Assembly: GCF_020567375.1 (NCBI RefSeq)
Contig: NZ_JAJBZM010000002.1
Span: forward strand, 1-64,000
Source: Janibacter melonis
GTDB lineage: Bacteria; Actinomycetota; Actinomycetes; Actinomycetales; Dermatophilaceae
Length of the DNA: 64,000 nucleotides
Reading direction: 5' to 3'
Made by a program: the position numbers and the translations under genes. Below the pieces are notes generated by a model, which searched no databases, was not told the origin of the DNA, and was given only the letters and a program-made list of their open reading frames with translations. Below are positions 17,866 to 26,889 of the stretch, piece by piece (within the stretch, counting starts at the first letter, position 1; each line of letters starts with the position of its first letter).

Positions 17866-18405
17866 ATGACTGAGCAGACCCGCCCGACCCCCGCCCTCGA
17901 CGTCATCCGCGAGGCCTTCGAGCGTGTGCGCGACGGCTTGCCCGACCAGGTCCGCGGTCGCTCGGCCGACGACCTGCTGTGGCGCCCCGCGCCCGACGCG
18001 AACCCCGTCGCGTGGCTCGTCTGGCACCTCGCGCGGGTCCAGGACGACCACCTCGCGGGGGTGGCGAAGGGGGTGGGTCACCCCGTCGAGGAGGCGTGGT
18101 CGCAGTGGGAAGAGCGCTTCGGGCTGCCGTACGACTCCGACTCGATCGGGTACGGGCAGAGCAGCGACGAGGTCGGCGAGTTCTCGGTGGGTGACGCCGA
18201 GCTGCTGCTCGGCTACCTCGCGGCCGTGCACGAGCGGACCGAGGAGGTGCTGGGGTCGATGAGCGACGAGGACCTCACGACGGTGGTCGCCACCTTCGAC
18301 GGCGAGGACGTCACCGCGCAGGCCCGGCTCGTCTCCGTCATCGGGGACATCACGCAGCACCAGGGGCAGATCGGGTACGTGCTGGGGCTGATCGAGCAGC
18401 GGTGA
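17866..18405 (+). CDS. DinB/DUF664-family protein
   Basis: A 179-aa four-helix-bundle protein of the DinB superfamily (DUF664-type, with LVWHLARVQDDHL in helix 2 and IGDITQHQGQIGYVLGL in helix 4). The His residues of these segments are those that bind a divalent metal in the family, members of which include mycothiol- or bacillithiol-dependent transferases. The ATG at 17866 follows the divergent SRPBCC gene by 36 bases. Substrate unknown. Confidence 0.85.
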   Translation: MTEQTRPTPALDVIREAFERVRDGLPDQVRGRSADDLLWRPAPDANPVAWLVWHLARVQDDHLAGVAKGVGHPVEEAWSQWEERFGLPYDSDSIGYGQSSDEVGEFSVGDAELLLGYLAAVHERTEEVLGSMSDEDLTTVVATFDGEDVTAQARLVSVIGDITQHQGQIGYVLGLIEQR

Positions 18406-18409
18406 CGGA

Positions 18410-18847
18410 TCAATTCTCGGTCTCGTCGAGCAGACGCTCCACCTCGTCGGCCGCCGCGGCGGGGTCGACGTGCTCCCAGATGCGCAGGACGCGCCACCCG
18501 GCGGCCTCGAGCAGGCCGTCGGTGTCGCGGTCGCGGCCGTAGTTCGCGGCGAGCTTCTGCTCCCACCAGGCCGAGTTCGCCGCCGGCCTGGTCCCGTGCT
18601 CCGGGCACCCGTGCCAGAAGCAGCCGTCGACGAAGACAGCCAGCCGCTGCCGAGGGAAGGCGATGTCGATCGTCCGCCGGTTGTTGCCGGGCACCTTGAC
18701 GACAAGTCGGAACCGTCGACCGCGGGCGTGCAGCTCGCGGCGAAGAGCCACCTCAGGAGCGGTGTCGCGTCTCCTCGCGACGGACATGCGGGCCGAGAGC
18801 GAAGGGGATGAAGCCCCGGGATGACGGGGGACGTTGAAGGTCGCCAC
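18410..18847 (-). CDS. vsr: Very short patch repair endonuclease
   Basis: A 145-aa Vsr-type nickase that cuts 5' of T in T:G mismatches made by deamination of 5-methylcytosine. Hallmarks are RRRDTAPEVALRRELHARG at the start of the fold, the catalytic region IDIAFPRQRLAVFVDGCFW, HGCPEHG with metal-linked Cys and His, and the closing GWRVLRIWEH. It stands head to head with the cytosine methyltransferase it would serve. The GTG at 18847 gives a normal N terminus; an ATG at 18787 is an alternative. Confidence 0.92.
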   Translation of the reverse strand: MATFNVPRHPGASSPSLSARMSVARRRDTAPEVALRRELHARGRRFRLVVKVPGNNRRTIDIAFPRQRLAVFVDGCFWHGCPEHGTRPAANSAWWEQKLAANYGRDRDTDGLLEAAGWRVLRIWEHVDPAAAADEVERLLDETEN

Positions 18848-19037
18848 GGTCCGTCCCCCTTCGTTGTCGGTGCTCGATGGTGAGATCTCGGCTCACGATC
18901 AATCACACCATCTGCAGGGTCGAGCGGGGGTGCCGACCTGCGGAGGTAGCGTGCTGCAACAATCGTTCGACCTCGACCTGAGGACACCCCGAAGGAGCTC
19001 CCAAATAGCTGACGCTTCAGCTGCTAAGCTCGTACAC

Positions 19038-20516
19038 GTGAACGAGCTCACCAGCGTCAACCGGCACGACCGACCGAGCGACCTCGCGTCCCCGGGCGCT
19101 GCTCCGGCCTTCCGCTACGTAGACCTGTTCGCCGGGATCGGGGGCTTCCACGCGATGCTCGACCACGCCGGTGGCGAGTGTGTCTACGTCTCCGAGATCG
19201 ACCGCGAGGCACGCATCACGTACGCCCGCAACTGGATCGACCCGCTCCCCGAGCACCGCCGCCCCATGGTCAACACGGACATCACGCTGGACACCCCGGA
19301 GGACGAAGAGGTCGGGGTCCCCGAGCACGACCTGCTCGCCGCCGGGTTCCCATGCCAGCCCTTCTCCAAGTCCGGGTACCAGCGCGGGATGGACGAGGCC
19401 CGTGGCACGCTCTTCTGGAACATCGCCCGGATTCTGCAGGACCGGACGCCCGCCGTGGTGCTGCTGGAGAACGTCCGGAACATCGCCGGGCCGCGCCACC
19501 GGCACGAGTGGGAGACGATCATCCGCACGCTGCGTGAGATCGGGTACCGCGTCTCCGAGACGCCGACCGTCTTCTCCCCCCACTTCCTGCCGCCGAAGAT
19601 GGGTGGCACGCCGCAGGTGCGCGACCGGGTCTTCATCCTGGGCACCTTCATCGGACCTGAGCGCGTGCGCAAGGAGCTGGAGGCAGGCTTGCAGCCTGCT
19701 CCGACGGTGGTTCGCGCCCCAGTCGACGGCTGGAAGGCCACGGACTGGCGCACGGAGTGGGTCCTCGACGCAGACGAGTCGATCAAGGACATCCAGCGTT
19801 ACCGGCTGAGCGCGGACGAGGTCGCCTGGGTCGACGCCTGGGACGACCTCGTGCAGCGCATCTGGTCCAGGACTGGCACGCGGCTCCCTGGCTTCCCGCT
19901 GTGGGCCGATCACTTCGTGCCGGAGCGCACGCTTGATCCCCTCGAGCTCGAGGCCCTCCCGCGGTGGAAGAGCCAGATCCTCATCAAGAACGCTCGCTTC
20001 TACGACGACAACAGGACGGTCGTCGACGAGTGGCGCAAGGCCCACCCCGGTTTCAAGGCCTTCCCGGCTTCCCGTCGCAAGCTTGAGTGGCAGGCGCAGG
20101 ACACCGCCAGCCTGTGGGACACGGTGATGCACTTCCGCCCGTCCGGCATCAGGGCGAAGGCCGCGACCTACCTTCCCGCCCTGGTCGCCATCACGCAGAC
20201 CTCGATCTACGGACCTCGGCGTCGGCGCCTCACCCCGCACGAAGCCGCTCGTCTGCAGGGCTTCCCCCGCTCCTTCACCTTCGGCGACCAACGGGACTCG
20301 GCCTCGTACAAGCAGGTCGGCAATGGCGTTGCCGTCGGCGCGGCCTGGCACGTGCTCCGCTCTCACGTCGAACGCGACGCAGCCGACCTCCCGGCTGAGC
20401 TCGTGAGGTCTGTCCTCCACGCGGAAGACAACCCCGCCAGGGACGCCGTCTCCAGTAACGGCCGGCAGGCCGCCGACGTCGCCACCTCGGAGCCGGTGCG
20501 GCCGGTCGCAGTCTGA
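19038..20516 (+). CDS. dcm: C5-cytosine DNA methyltransferase (modification enzyme)
   Basis: A 492-aa C5-cytosine methylase. Motif I is DLFAGIGGFHAM, motif IV AAGFPCQPFSKSG with nucleophile Cys106, motif VI ENVRNI, motif VIII VRDRVFILGT, motif IX LTPHEAARLQGFP and motif X YKQVGNGVAVGAAW. The target-recognition region lies between about residues 240 and 400. The GTG at 19038 is the last start before the fold; earlier codons in frame would overlap vsr. It ends six bases before the stop of the convergent nuclease-like gene. It would protect host DNA against the island's nuclease(s); its recognition sequence is unknown. Confidence 0.93.
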   Translation: MNELTSVNRHDRPSDLASPGAAPAFRYVDLFAGIGGFHAMLDHAGGECVYVSEIDREARITYARNWIDPLPEHRRPMVNTDITLDTPEDEEVGVPEHDLLAAGFPCQPFSKSGYQRGMDEARGTLFWNIARILQDRTPAVVLLENVRNIAGPRHRHEWETIIRTLREIGYRVSETPTVFSPHFLPPKMGGTPQVRDRVFILGTFIGPERVRKELEAGLQPAPTVVRAPVDGWKATDWRTEWVLDADESIKDIQRYRLSADEVAWVDAWDDLVQRIWSRTGTRLPGFPLWADHFVPERTLDPLELEALPRWKSQILIKNARFYDDNRTVVDEWRKAHPGFKAFPASRRKLEWQAQDTASLWDTVMHFRPSGIRAKAATYLPALVAITQTSIYGPRRRRLTPHEAARLQGFPRSFTFGDQRDSASYKQVGNGVAVGAAWHVLRSHVERDAADLPAELVRSVLHAEDNPARDAVSSNGRQAADVATSEPVRPVAV

Positions 20517-20522
20517 GCGCGG

Positions 20523-21872
20523 TCAGGACCGCGAGGGCGCAGGCTGGTCGACCGTGTGGGAGTAGATCAAGAAGTTGTCGACGTTCCTCTTCTTGATCAT
20601 CACCTTCAGCGCCCGCGCCGCTCCGTCAGGTTGCTGACCCTGGGCAAATTCGCCAAGTACGACACCGGCGTTCGCGTCGTTGACCTCGAGGACTGACATC
20701 CGGGTGAACCGCACGGACTCCTTGAAGCGGCGGGCGTAGGAGAGGGGGTTGTAGCCCTTCCGAGCAAGATGTCCCGCCGATCGCCTCCACTCGTTCCAGG
20801 CGATCGTGGCCACGTCACCGTTGTCGCGCGCGTGGACGGTTTCGTGCTCGTAGACCACGTACCAGAACCGCCCGAACTCCGCCAGGCACCGGGCGAAGTC
20901 CTCAGCGTCGTTTCCTGGCGATTCCTGCTTGACGACATCTGACGCCTTGAGATCTCCGTAGTAGGCCACGGTGGCGCCCGACTTGAAGGCAAGGTCGTAG
21001 TCGTAGCGTCCATTGGCCTTGACCTTCTGGAACTCGACGAGGCCTTGGACGCCCTCCGTCCTGACGAAGCGGTCGAACTCGTACTCGAGGAAGAACCCAG
21101 GCCACTCCCCCTGGAATCGGTCGGGCCAGCGCACCTCATGCATCGCGTTCACGGCAGTCAACGCGTCGATACGCCCCATGGAGAAGAGGTGCGAGCTAAA
21201 GGCGCGGAACACATCCAGCCTCGGCTGGTGAGAGTCGTACCCCTCGATCAGGTAGCGCTGCAGCGAGTCGGCCCTGACGCTGGTCACCACGTTGCCGCTT
21301 CGGTCGACCCGCCTGAACCGGCCATTCACCTGCGCCTGGTGCAGATCATTGGTAGCGACGTGGGCCGCAGAGTTGTTCGCCTTCTGCCGCGCGTATCTCG
21401 CGGGATCGAAGTCGACGAAGATCGTCACGCCGCAGTAATGGTAGATGCCGACGAATCGCGTCTGGAGATCACTCGCGGACGCCTGGCGCTCGACTTCCAA
21501 CCAGGTGCGGGGGATCTGGATGCGCTTCTTGAAGCCAGGCCAAGGCCTGCCCAGATGAGTCACCTGCTTCTTGAGGATGACCTGATCGCGAAACCGCACG
21601 ACCCGGACCCCGGCCACCACGTCCGTCACCGCGCCGGGCAACGCCTCGAGGAGTAGACGACTCTTGGTCTCCTCGCTCAGACGTGGGTCGACATCGAGCA
21701 ACAGCTCCCCATCGGGTCCGATCTGGTCAACGACCTCTCGTGCCAAAACCTGCTCCCCATAACCTCGGATGTAGGGCGAGAGTACAGATGGACCACCCTG
21801 GCATCGCCCCCTTCTACCACCCCAGCTAGACGTGCAAGCGATCTCTTCGACCGTGCGCAAGGCGAAGTACAT
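20523..21872 (-). CDS. Unrecognised protein of the R-M island, candidate restriction nuclease
   Basis: A 449-aa soluble protein that I cannot place in a family. Around residue 310 it has EFQKVKANGRYDYDLAF followed by TVAYYGDLKASD, which reads as a PD-(D/E)XK-like core (D ... D-L-K), and late on FGRFWYVVYEHE as a possible closing strand. It is the last gene of the MORC-Z1-DUF4420 operon and faces the methyltransferase gene tail to tail, the usual place of the restriction enzyme. The ATG at 21872, seven bases after the previous stop, lacks a ribosome site, suggesting coupling. The nuclease role is inference. Confidence 0.7.
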   Translation of the reverse strand: MYFALRTVEEIACTSSWGGRRGRCQGGPSVLSPYIRGYGEQVLAREVVDQIGPDGELLLDVDPRLSEETKSRLLLEALPGAVTDVVAGVRVVRFRDQVILKKQVTHLGRPWPGFKKRIQIPRTWLEVERQASASDLQTRFVGIYHYCGVTIFVDFDPARYARQKANNSAAHVATNDLHQAQVNGRFRRVDRSGNVVTSVRADSLQRYLIEGYDSHQPRLDVFRAFSSHLFSMGRIDALTAVNAMHEVRWPDRFQGEWPGFFLEYEFDRFVRTEGVQGLVEFQKVKANGRYDYDLAFKSGATVAYYGDLKASDVVKQESPGNDAEDFARCLAEFGRFWYVVYEHETVHARDNGDVATIAWNEWRRSAGHLARKGYNPLSYARRFKESVRFTRMSVLEVNDANAGVVLGEFAQGQQPDGAARALKVMIKKRNVDNFLIYSHTVDQPAPSRS

Positions 21873-21879
21873 CCAGTTA

Positions 21880-22836
21880 TTAGTCGATCAGAGAGGAGAG
21901 CCCGATTGGAGGATGACCTGGGTCGATGTGTCCACACTCGACACTGAAACGCACTTCTGTGACCCCATGCGGCACAGCCCCGACTCTTGGAATGTCCGAA
22001 GCTCGTAGAATCCGCATCGAATCAATAGCCTGCTGAGCGTCGAAGGCTCGCTTGACATGCCGATACCACTCAGGGCCAAGAGTTGACGATACAACTTCGT
22101 GCACCCGCATCTGGCGCTCGGGGTCACCGCTGAGCGACTCTTGAATGGCGGCAATCATCCACTGCAGGCTTGACCCAGCCAACGTCTCTGTCGTCATTAT
22201 GGAGACAACGCTGGTAACTGCACCCTGCACCGGGAGCAACTGCTCAAGCGAGAACTTGTGCCGCCGCTCACTGAGCGTGGTCGTCTTTACTTCGAGACGA
22301 CTACCCGGCGCCGCGAAATCAAATCGATCATCAATATTGCTGTGCCAAGAATCAAGAGCCAAAGTCGTGCTACCCATCTGGCGCAACAGTAGCAACTCAC
22401 CCCAGAGCCCTAGCACACTGCCGCGCGGGGGCGCAGCGGCGTCGAACAAGCGCACCAACCGCCGCATCGCGATACTCACGCGACCAGGCTCAGGGTCCTG
22501 ACCAACAACATTTACAACGTTTGCGATCACGGACACAAACGTATCTAGATACTCAACTTCACCAAGATTAAGCTGGACGAGGCCCCACCATCCCTCCTCG
22601 ATAATGCCGTTCGGGTGACGCACTTGTAGACGCGCACTTGGCTGCAGTGAAATCCGCTGGAGCTGCGTGGGTGGCTCCGGCGCAGTGTCGGCCGGGGTCA
22701 GCAGGACTATGGCTGCGCCCTCGGCCCTGCCGACCTTGAACCCTGGAGCCGCCGGAATATCTATTACGTCAAACCCGGCCCAATGAGTCGGGATCACTTT
22801 GCCGATGCTTTGACGAATCCCATCGGCGGTTATCAC
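21880..22836 (-). CDS. PD-(D/E)XK motif protein (DUF4420)
   Basis: A 318-aa protein matching the DUF4420 family of predicted restriction-fold nucleases. The core is visible: Glu147 in GLWGELLLL, Asp173 in DRFDFAAPGS, then Glu182 and Lys184 in RLEVKTTT. Homologues occur in operons with a Z1 helicase and a MORC-type ATPase (Iyer, Abhiman and Aravind's analysis of MORC-containing R-M systems). The start overlaps the Z1 stop by four bases. It may be the cleaving subunit, alone or with the gene downstream. Confidence 0.85.
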   Translation of the reverse strand: MITADGIRQSIGKVIPTHWAGFDVIDIPAAPGFKVGRAEGAAIVLLTPADTAPEPPTQLQRISLQPSARLQVRHPNGIIEEGWWGLVQLNLGEVEYLDTFVSVIANVVNVVGQDPEPGRVSIAMRRLVRLFDAAAPPRGSVLGLWGELLLLRQMGSTTLALDSWHSNIDDRFDFAAPGSRLEVKTTTLSERRHKFSLEQLLPVQGAVTSVVSIMTTETLAGSSLQWMIAAIQESLSGDPERQMRVHEVVSSTLGPEWYRHVKRAFDAQQAIDSMRILRASDIPRVGAVPHGVTEVRFSVECGHIDPGHPPIGLSSLID

Positions 22837-25040
22837 TCGTCTGCCTTGTACTGAAAAATCGCAGCACCAGATAGATCCTCCGGTACACGAATACGCAGCC
22901 CCACCGCACCCCAGACCGGCTGACCGTCCTGGTTCATCACATTGTGCAACTGAACCGTCAACACGTCACCATCGAACGACTGCCCATCGCCCTGATAGCC
23001 TATCTTGGGGTTGCGTCCTTGGGCCAAATTGACTCTGTCACCGTCGGCACCAAGGGAGCGCTTACGAGGCTCGAAACCATCCATCGAGTAGACGGCAACT
23101 CTTAGGGTCGGGTCATCGTCGAGATGGGCCTGCATGACCAGCGTGAGCTGCTGCAACACAATGGCATCCTCGACCGGCCCCTCCCAGTCAGCCAGCAGTG
23201 CCAGAACCTCGCCTAGAGGTACATAGAACCGGTGATTACCCGGGTTGGTCCGAGGATCCATCGGGTCCAACTCGATATCGGAAGCGTATCTCGCCCGAAG
23301 GAGATCGACCGCACGCCTATTTTTAGACGCCTTCGCGGACGGCATCTTCCCCAGACGATCGACCGACGTCCACGACCCGCCCCGGAATTTGTTGTGCAGG
23401 ATCGGGAGTTTGATGACTGCTCGACGTGTCGCCTTCATCGAGGCGTCCAGCAGCATCTTTCGAGTCCACTGCTTGAGATTGATCCCGTCAGCCTGTGCTT
23501 GTCGCATCTCCTCTCGGAGGTGCTTTTCGTGATCTACGTAGTCTCGATAAGCCTGCGCCAGATCACTGGACATCCATGCATGGCACAGATCCTGGTAGCT
23601 CTTCTTGTACCCGAAGAAGCGGGCTCTCTGCTGGATCGTGTCTGCATTTCCGACTCCTGCACCACGGGGCATATACGTGATTGCAAGCCCCTGGATTGTG
23701 AATCCACGATCTAGGGCGTTCCCGCCGATGACGATCCAAGCGGGCGCCTCGTCCCATGTGAGGTCGCTCGTCTTGTCGCTGTTCACAACGCGGACTCTTG
23801 TCACGGACATCCAAGCGGGTAGGGTGGCGAGCATCTCGTCGAGCGGGGGTACCTCCCGTCCGCCCGCGGCCAGCCGCTGCACCGCCTGCTCGAAGTGGGC
23901 AGCCACCAGCTCATCACGGTCTGGTCCGGCGCTGTTGAGGAGTTGCGACCACGCACTCATGAGGGAGTTTACGTAGCCCTCATAAACTGTGTGCAGGTCC
24001 TTCGTGTGCGAAGGATGCACCAACATGGAAAGAACTTCCTCTGGCATCTGGGTCTTCGCCAGAAGAAAGGTGGCTAGAGCATCTTTTAGTGACTCTGGTG
24101 GGGACCCGCTCGACGTGTCGAGCGCCTCAGACAGGTCTGCTGCAGACATCACCGTCACGAAGTCATTGTCATTCGCGTCAGACCCGAAGAAGTCCTGACC
24201 TCCGGTATAGCCTGAGCCAGGCGTGAGCACGTTGACGAACTCGGGTGAAAGTGAATCGGCGAGGCTGATCAATAGAGGTGCTTGCGGCGTTGCGGTGTAC
24301 ATGACGTACGAGTTATTTGGCACCTTATTGCGCAACTCCACTATGGTCGCATAAGTTGGAGTCTCCGACTTCTCTCCCCCATCAGCCTTACCGGCGTTCA
24401 TACCCGCCTGGTCGGCCTCGTCATCAATAAGAATCACCGGCAGATCGGTAGTGTCGACACCCTGGGTCGGCAACTTGGCCAGCAGTCCGGCCACCTTCAT
24501 CATCCGACTCTTGTTCTTCATGACTGTTATTACTGTCGTCTGACGAAATTGCGGTGGCATCTTCGGATCGAGCGTGTTCTTGAGCTGCGTCGCCAGCTGA
24601 GCGACCGAGGTGGCGGAGTCATCAGGATTGGTCATTACCGCCCAGGGACTAATCCCACCCTTTCGCTCTACCCGAAGGTCGCTTCGCAGGCGAGCAACCG
24701 TCTGCGCGTGCAGATTCGTCTTGGTTCCTGCTAGCAGGATCACGAGCGGGATTTCATTGTCCCGCGCCATGGCTGTGAGAGTTGTGAATGAAAGAGTCTT
24801 CCCGCTTTGCACCTGACCAATGACTAGGCCGGCTATCCCATGTACAGGTTCGACTGCTGGACCTGCACAGCGCGCAAGGATCTGCTGAGTTTCAGCTAAA
24901 ACTCGGGCTCGTTCATACTCGTCTGTAAGGGCGCTCTCCACAACTGAAAGCGTCTCTCCTCCAATAACCGGCACCCAATGAGATAGCGGGTCATTAGAGT
25001 CGTTATTAAAGACGACTTTCGCGAGTTGCTGGTCAGTCAT
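22833..25040 (-). CDS. Z1-domain superfamily II helicase-like protein
   Basis: A 735-aa P-loop protein. Walker A is GQVQSGKT (Lys81), Walker B LIDDEADQAG near residue 210, and the Z1-type motif VIGGNALDRGFTIQGLAITYMPRG lies around 440-465, with RARFFGYKKSYQDL after it. Z1 proteins are helicase-like ATPases of prokaryotic R-M and defence operons, thought to move or remodel DNA for associated nucleases. It is linked by ATGA overlaps to the genes on both sides. Base composition is lower in GC than the flanking chromosome. Confidence 0.9.
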   Translation of the reverse strand: MTDQQLAKVVFNNDSNDPLSHWVPVIGGETLSVVESALTDEYERARVLAETQQILARCAGPAVEPVHGIAGLVIGQVQSGKTLSFTTLTAMARDNEIPLVILLAGTKTNLHAQTVARLRSDLRVERKGGISPWAVMTNPDDSATSVAQLATQLKNTLDPKMPPQFRQTTVITVMKNKSRMMKVAGLLAKLPTQGVDTTDLPVILIDDEADQAGMNAGKADGGEKSETPTYATIVELRNKVPNNSYVMYTATPQAPLLISLADSLSPEFVNVLTPGSGYTGGQDFFGSDANDNDFVTVMSAADLSEALDTSSGSPPESLKDALATFLLAKTQMPEEVLSMLVHPSHTKDLHTVYEGYVNSLMSAWSQLLNSAGPDRDELVAAHFEQAVQRLAAGGREVPPLDEMLATLPAWMSVTRVRVVNSDKTSDLTWDEAPAWIVIGGNALDRGFTIQGLAITYMPRGAGVGNADTIQQRARFFGYKKSYQDLCHAWMSSDLAQAYRDYVDHEKHLREEMRQAQADGINLKQWTRKMLLDASMKATRRAVIKLPILHNKFRGGSWTSVDRLGKMPSAKASKNRRAVDLLRARYASDIELDPMDPRTNPGNHRFYVPLGEVLALLADWEGPVEDAIVLQQLTLVMQAHLDDDPTLRVAVYSMDGFEPRKRSLGADGDRVNLAQGRNPKIGYQGDGQSFDGDVLTVQLHNVMNQDGQPVWGAVGLRIRVPEDLSGAAIFQYKADE

Positions 25041-26605
25041 CAGACAGCCTTCCTGGAAAGATAGGTCCTGAGCAGTTCATTTGTGGCATGGACGACGAGC
25101 GACGGCATCGTTGCGCCTCCCTGTCGTGCCAGCGCCTGTCCTATTCCCAGAGCGATCGCCACTCTGTACACCGGCTCCAACTCGGTGCCGGGTAGTTCGC
25201 AGTACGCACGCATGAAAGGATGGGCTTGATTGACCTTCAACTGGATCGCGCGCGGATCGCTCATGTCCTCCCTGACGTCCAGCCAGTTGCTATTCGCCTC
25301 GTCAGCTGTCAACTCAAAGTCGACGTGCCAGGTAGTACCGTGGCGTTGGATTGTCATGCTGCGATTCGCAGAGACGACCTCGTCTGTGAACGGTTGGTCG
25401 GGCAGTGCGTCTACCTTGGGAAACTCAACTTCTATACTGGTCGGCAGAGGTGGTTCCGTTTGATCCTGCTCCGGCCCACGAGAGGCGGCGAACGATGAAG
25501 CTACGCTCTCAAGTAGGTCGCTTGCAGTTTTCTGCGGCGTCTTCTCCACTCGTCGCGATCGGTATTCTTTGGCTTGGCGAAGGACAGGCCACGGGCCCCC
25601 CTCTAGCTCAGCCCTCAAGGCTTCGAGGAAATCGTCTTCCTCGTCGTACCAGACCAGCGCATCCTTCGTATACGTCACGTTGAAGTCGTCCATGTGCAGC
25701 TCGCCAAAGAGCCGTTGAGAGCGGAAGTCGTTCGACGCACCAAAAATTTCGCGCGGGCGGTAAGTCTCTTCACCGGCCCCGGTGACCACCTTGTTCCGGT
25801 AGAAGAGGGCTAGGCCAGCAGATGCAGTGGCCCCCTTCTCTCGAATTCCCACAAACCCAAGAACACGCCGCCCGGAGTCAAGTCGAAGATTCACCTCGTG
25901 CCGCCACGTATGCATCTCACCCTCTGGATCAGACCACAGAGGAGCGGTCAACACTGCAGGCTCGACGTACTCGATCGCATCACCGTTAAAAGTGATTACT
26001 ACGTCACCGTTGCGGAGAAACTGTCGATAGATCCCACCGAGATATGCATGGATCTTGCTGATGGTCCGAGTCTGCGGTTTCCGGTACAGCATCTCCATGC
26101 GCACCTCTGTGAAGTGCACACTGGCTGCATGTGACTCGGTGATTACCTCTAGCGTCTCGTCTCGTGTCTCCACAATCATCGGAACGTCGAAAACGACTGC
26201 CCTCCCCTCCGTCTCACCTAACGCGGAAGAACGGACTGACCACCTCTTCGCGAACCAACAACAGGCCGCCTTCATCCCTACTCCGAACTGCGACAGGCCG
26301 CTATTGTCAGACGGTGGGTCGGCAACCCGAAACGCTCGTTGCCAGTCGGCCGAGGCGATGCCTGCGGCATTGTCGCGAACGGTGATCGTGTCGCTGACTC
26401 GATCTACCTCGATCTCGATTCTCAGCCGGTAGTCTGCGCCTTCGGCATCTCGCAGGGAATCGCGGTTTGCGATATAACTCTGAATCGCATTGTCGACGAG
26501 TTCGCCCAGCGCATACCATGGCTGGTACTTCATGTTCGGGAAAAGGTTAAGCATCCCAACCTCTGGCCGAATGCTTATACTGGTGTTTATACCGGTGCTC
26601 GTCAT
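25040..26605 (-). CDS. MORC-type GHKL ATPase of the R-M island
   Basis: A 521-aa protein with a GHKL (HSP90/MutL/MORC) ATPase domain: N box ELVDNAIQS with Glu35 and Asn39, G1 box VRDNAAGI, G2 box SQFGVGMKAACC and an S5-type transducer domain to about residue 330. The C-terminal 150 residues have no recognised domain. In the MORC-containing R-M systems described by Iyer and colleagues such ATPases probably clamp DNA and license cleavage. It is the first gene of a tightly overlapping operon, so its promoter should lie in 26606-26889. Confidence 0.9.
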   Translation of the reverse strand: MTSTGINTSISIRPEVGMLNLFPNMKYQPWYALGELVDNAIQSYIANRDSLRDAEGADYRLRIEIEVDRVSDTITVRDNAAGIASADWQRAFRVADPPSDNSGLSQFGVGMKAACCWFAKRWSVRSSALGETEGRAVVFDVPMIVETRDETLEVITESHAASVHFTEVRMEMLYRKPQTRTISKIHAYLGGIYRQFLRNGDVVITFNGDAIEYVEPAVLTAPLWSDPEGEMHTWRHEVNLRLDSGRRVLGFVGIREKGATASAGLALFYRNKVVTGAGEETYRPREIFGASNDFRSQRLFGELHMDDFNVTYTKDALVWYDEEDDFLEALRAELEGGPWPVLRQAKEYRSRRVEKTPQKTASDLLESVASSFAASRGPEQDQTEPPLPTSIEVEFPKVDALPDQPFTDEVVSANRSMTIQRHGTTWHVDFELTADEANSNWLDVREDMSDPRAIQLKVNQAHPFMRAYCELPGTELEPVYRVAIALGIGQALARQGGATMPSLVVHATNELLRTYLSRKAV

Positions 26606-26889
26606 TGCGCCCCTATCGCAAGGTGGTGAAGAGGTCGAGCCATCAGAATTTCATTCGCGCTTGTTCAGGACGATTTCTCGGCATGGCGTGAGCCCATTCG
26701 AATACTTCGATCCCGCCGCTTCGGCCCAGCGGTCCAAACGGTCCACGGCCCGCAGGCGTTTTCGGAGCGGAGTCGAGTGCTGGCCCGAAGGTCCTCATGC
26801 GACCAGCCTGTCAGGTCCGCCCGTCCCGGGGGCGTGATTTGTACAGATTGCACCAAGAAGATCGCTTCAGCCGCACGCCCGCAGTGCTC
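26606..26889. other. Gene-free stretch upstream of the MORC operon
   Basis: I see no gene here. The stretch is of mixed composition and must hold the promoter of the MORC-Z1-DUF4420 operon, but no clear -35/-10 pair or operator could be picked by eye. Confidence 0.5.

Noticed and set aside
20518-20533. Bidirectional terminator CGCGGT-CAGG-ACCGCG between the methyltransferase and nuclease-like genes
   Set aside because: Only six base pairs, and it includes the stop codon of the reverse gene; too weak to list as a feature.
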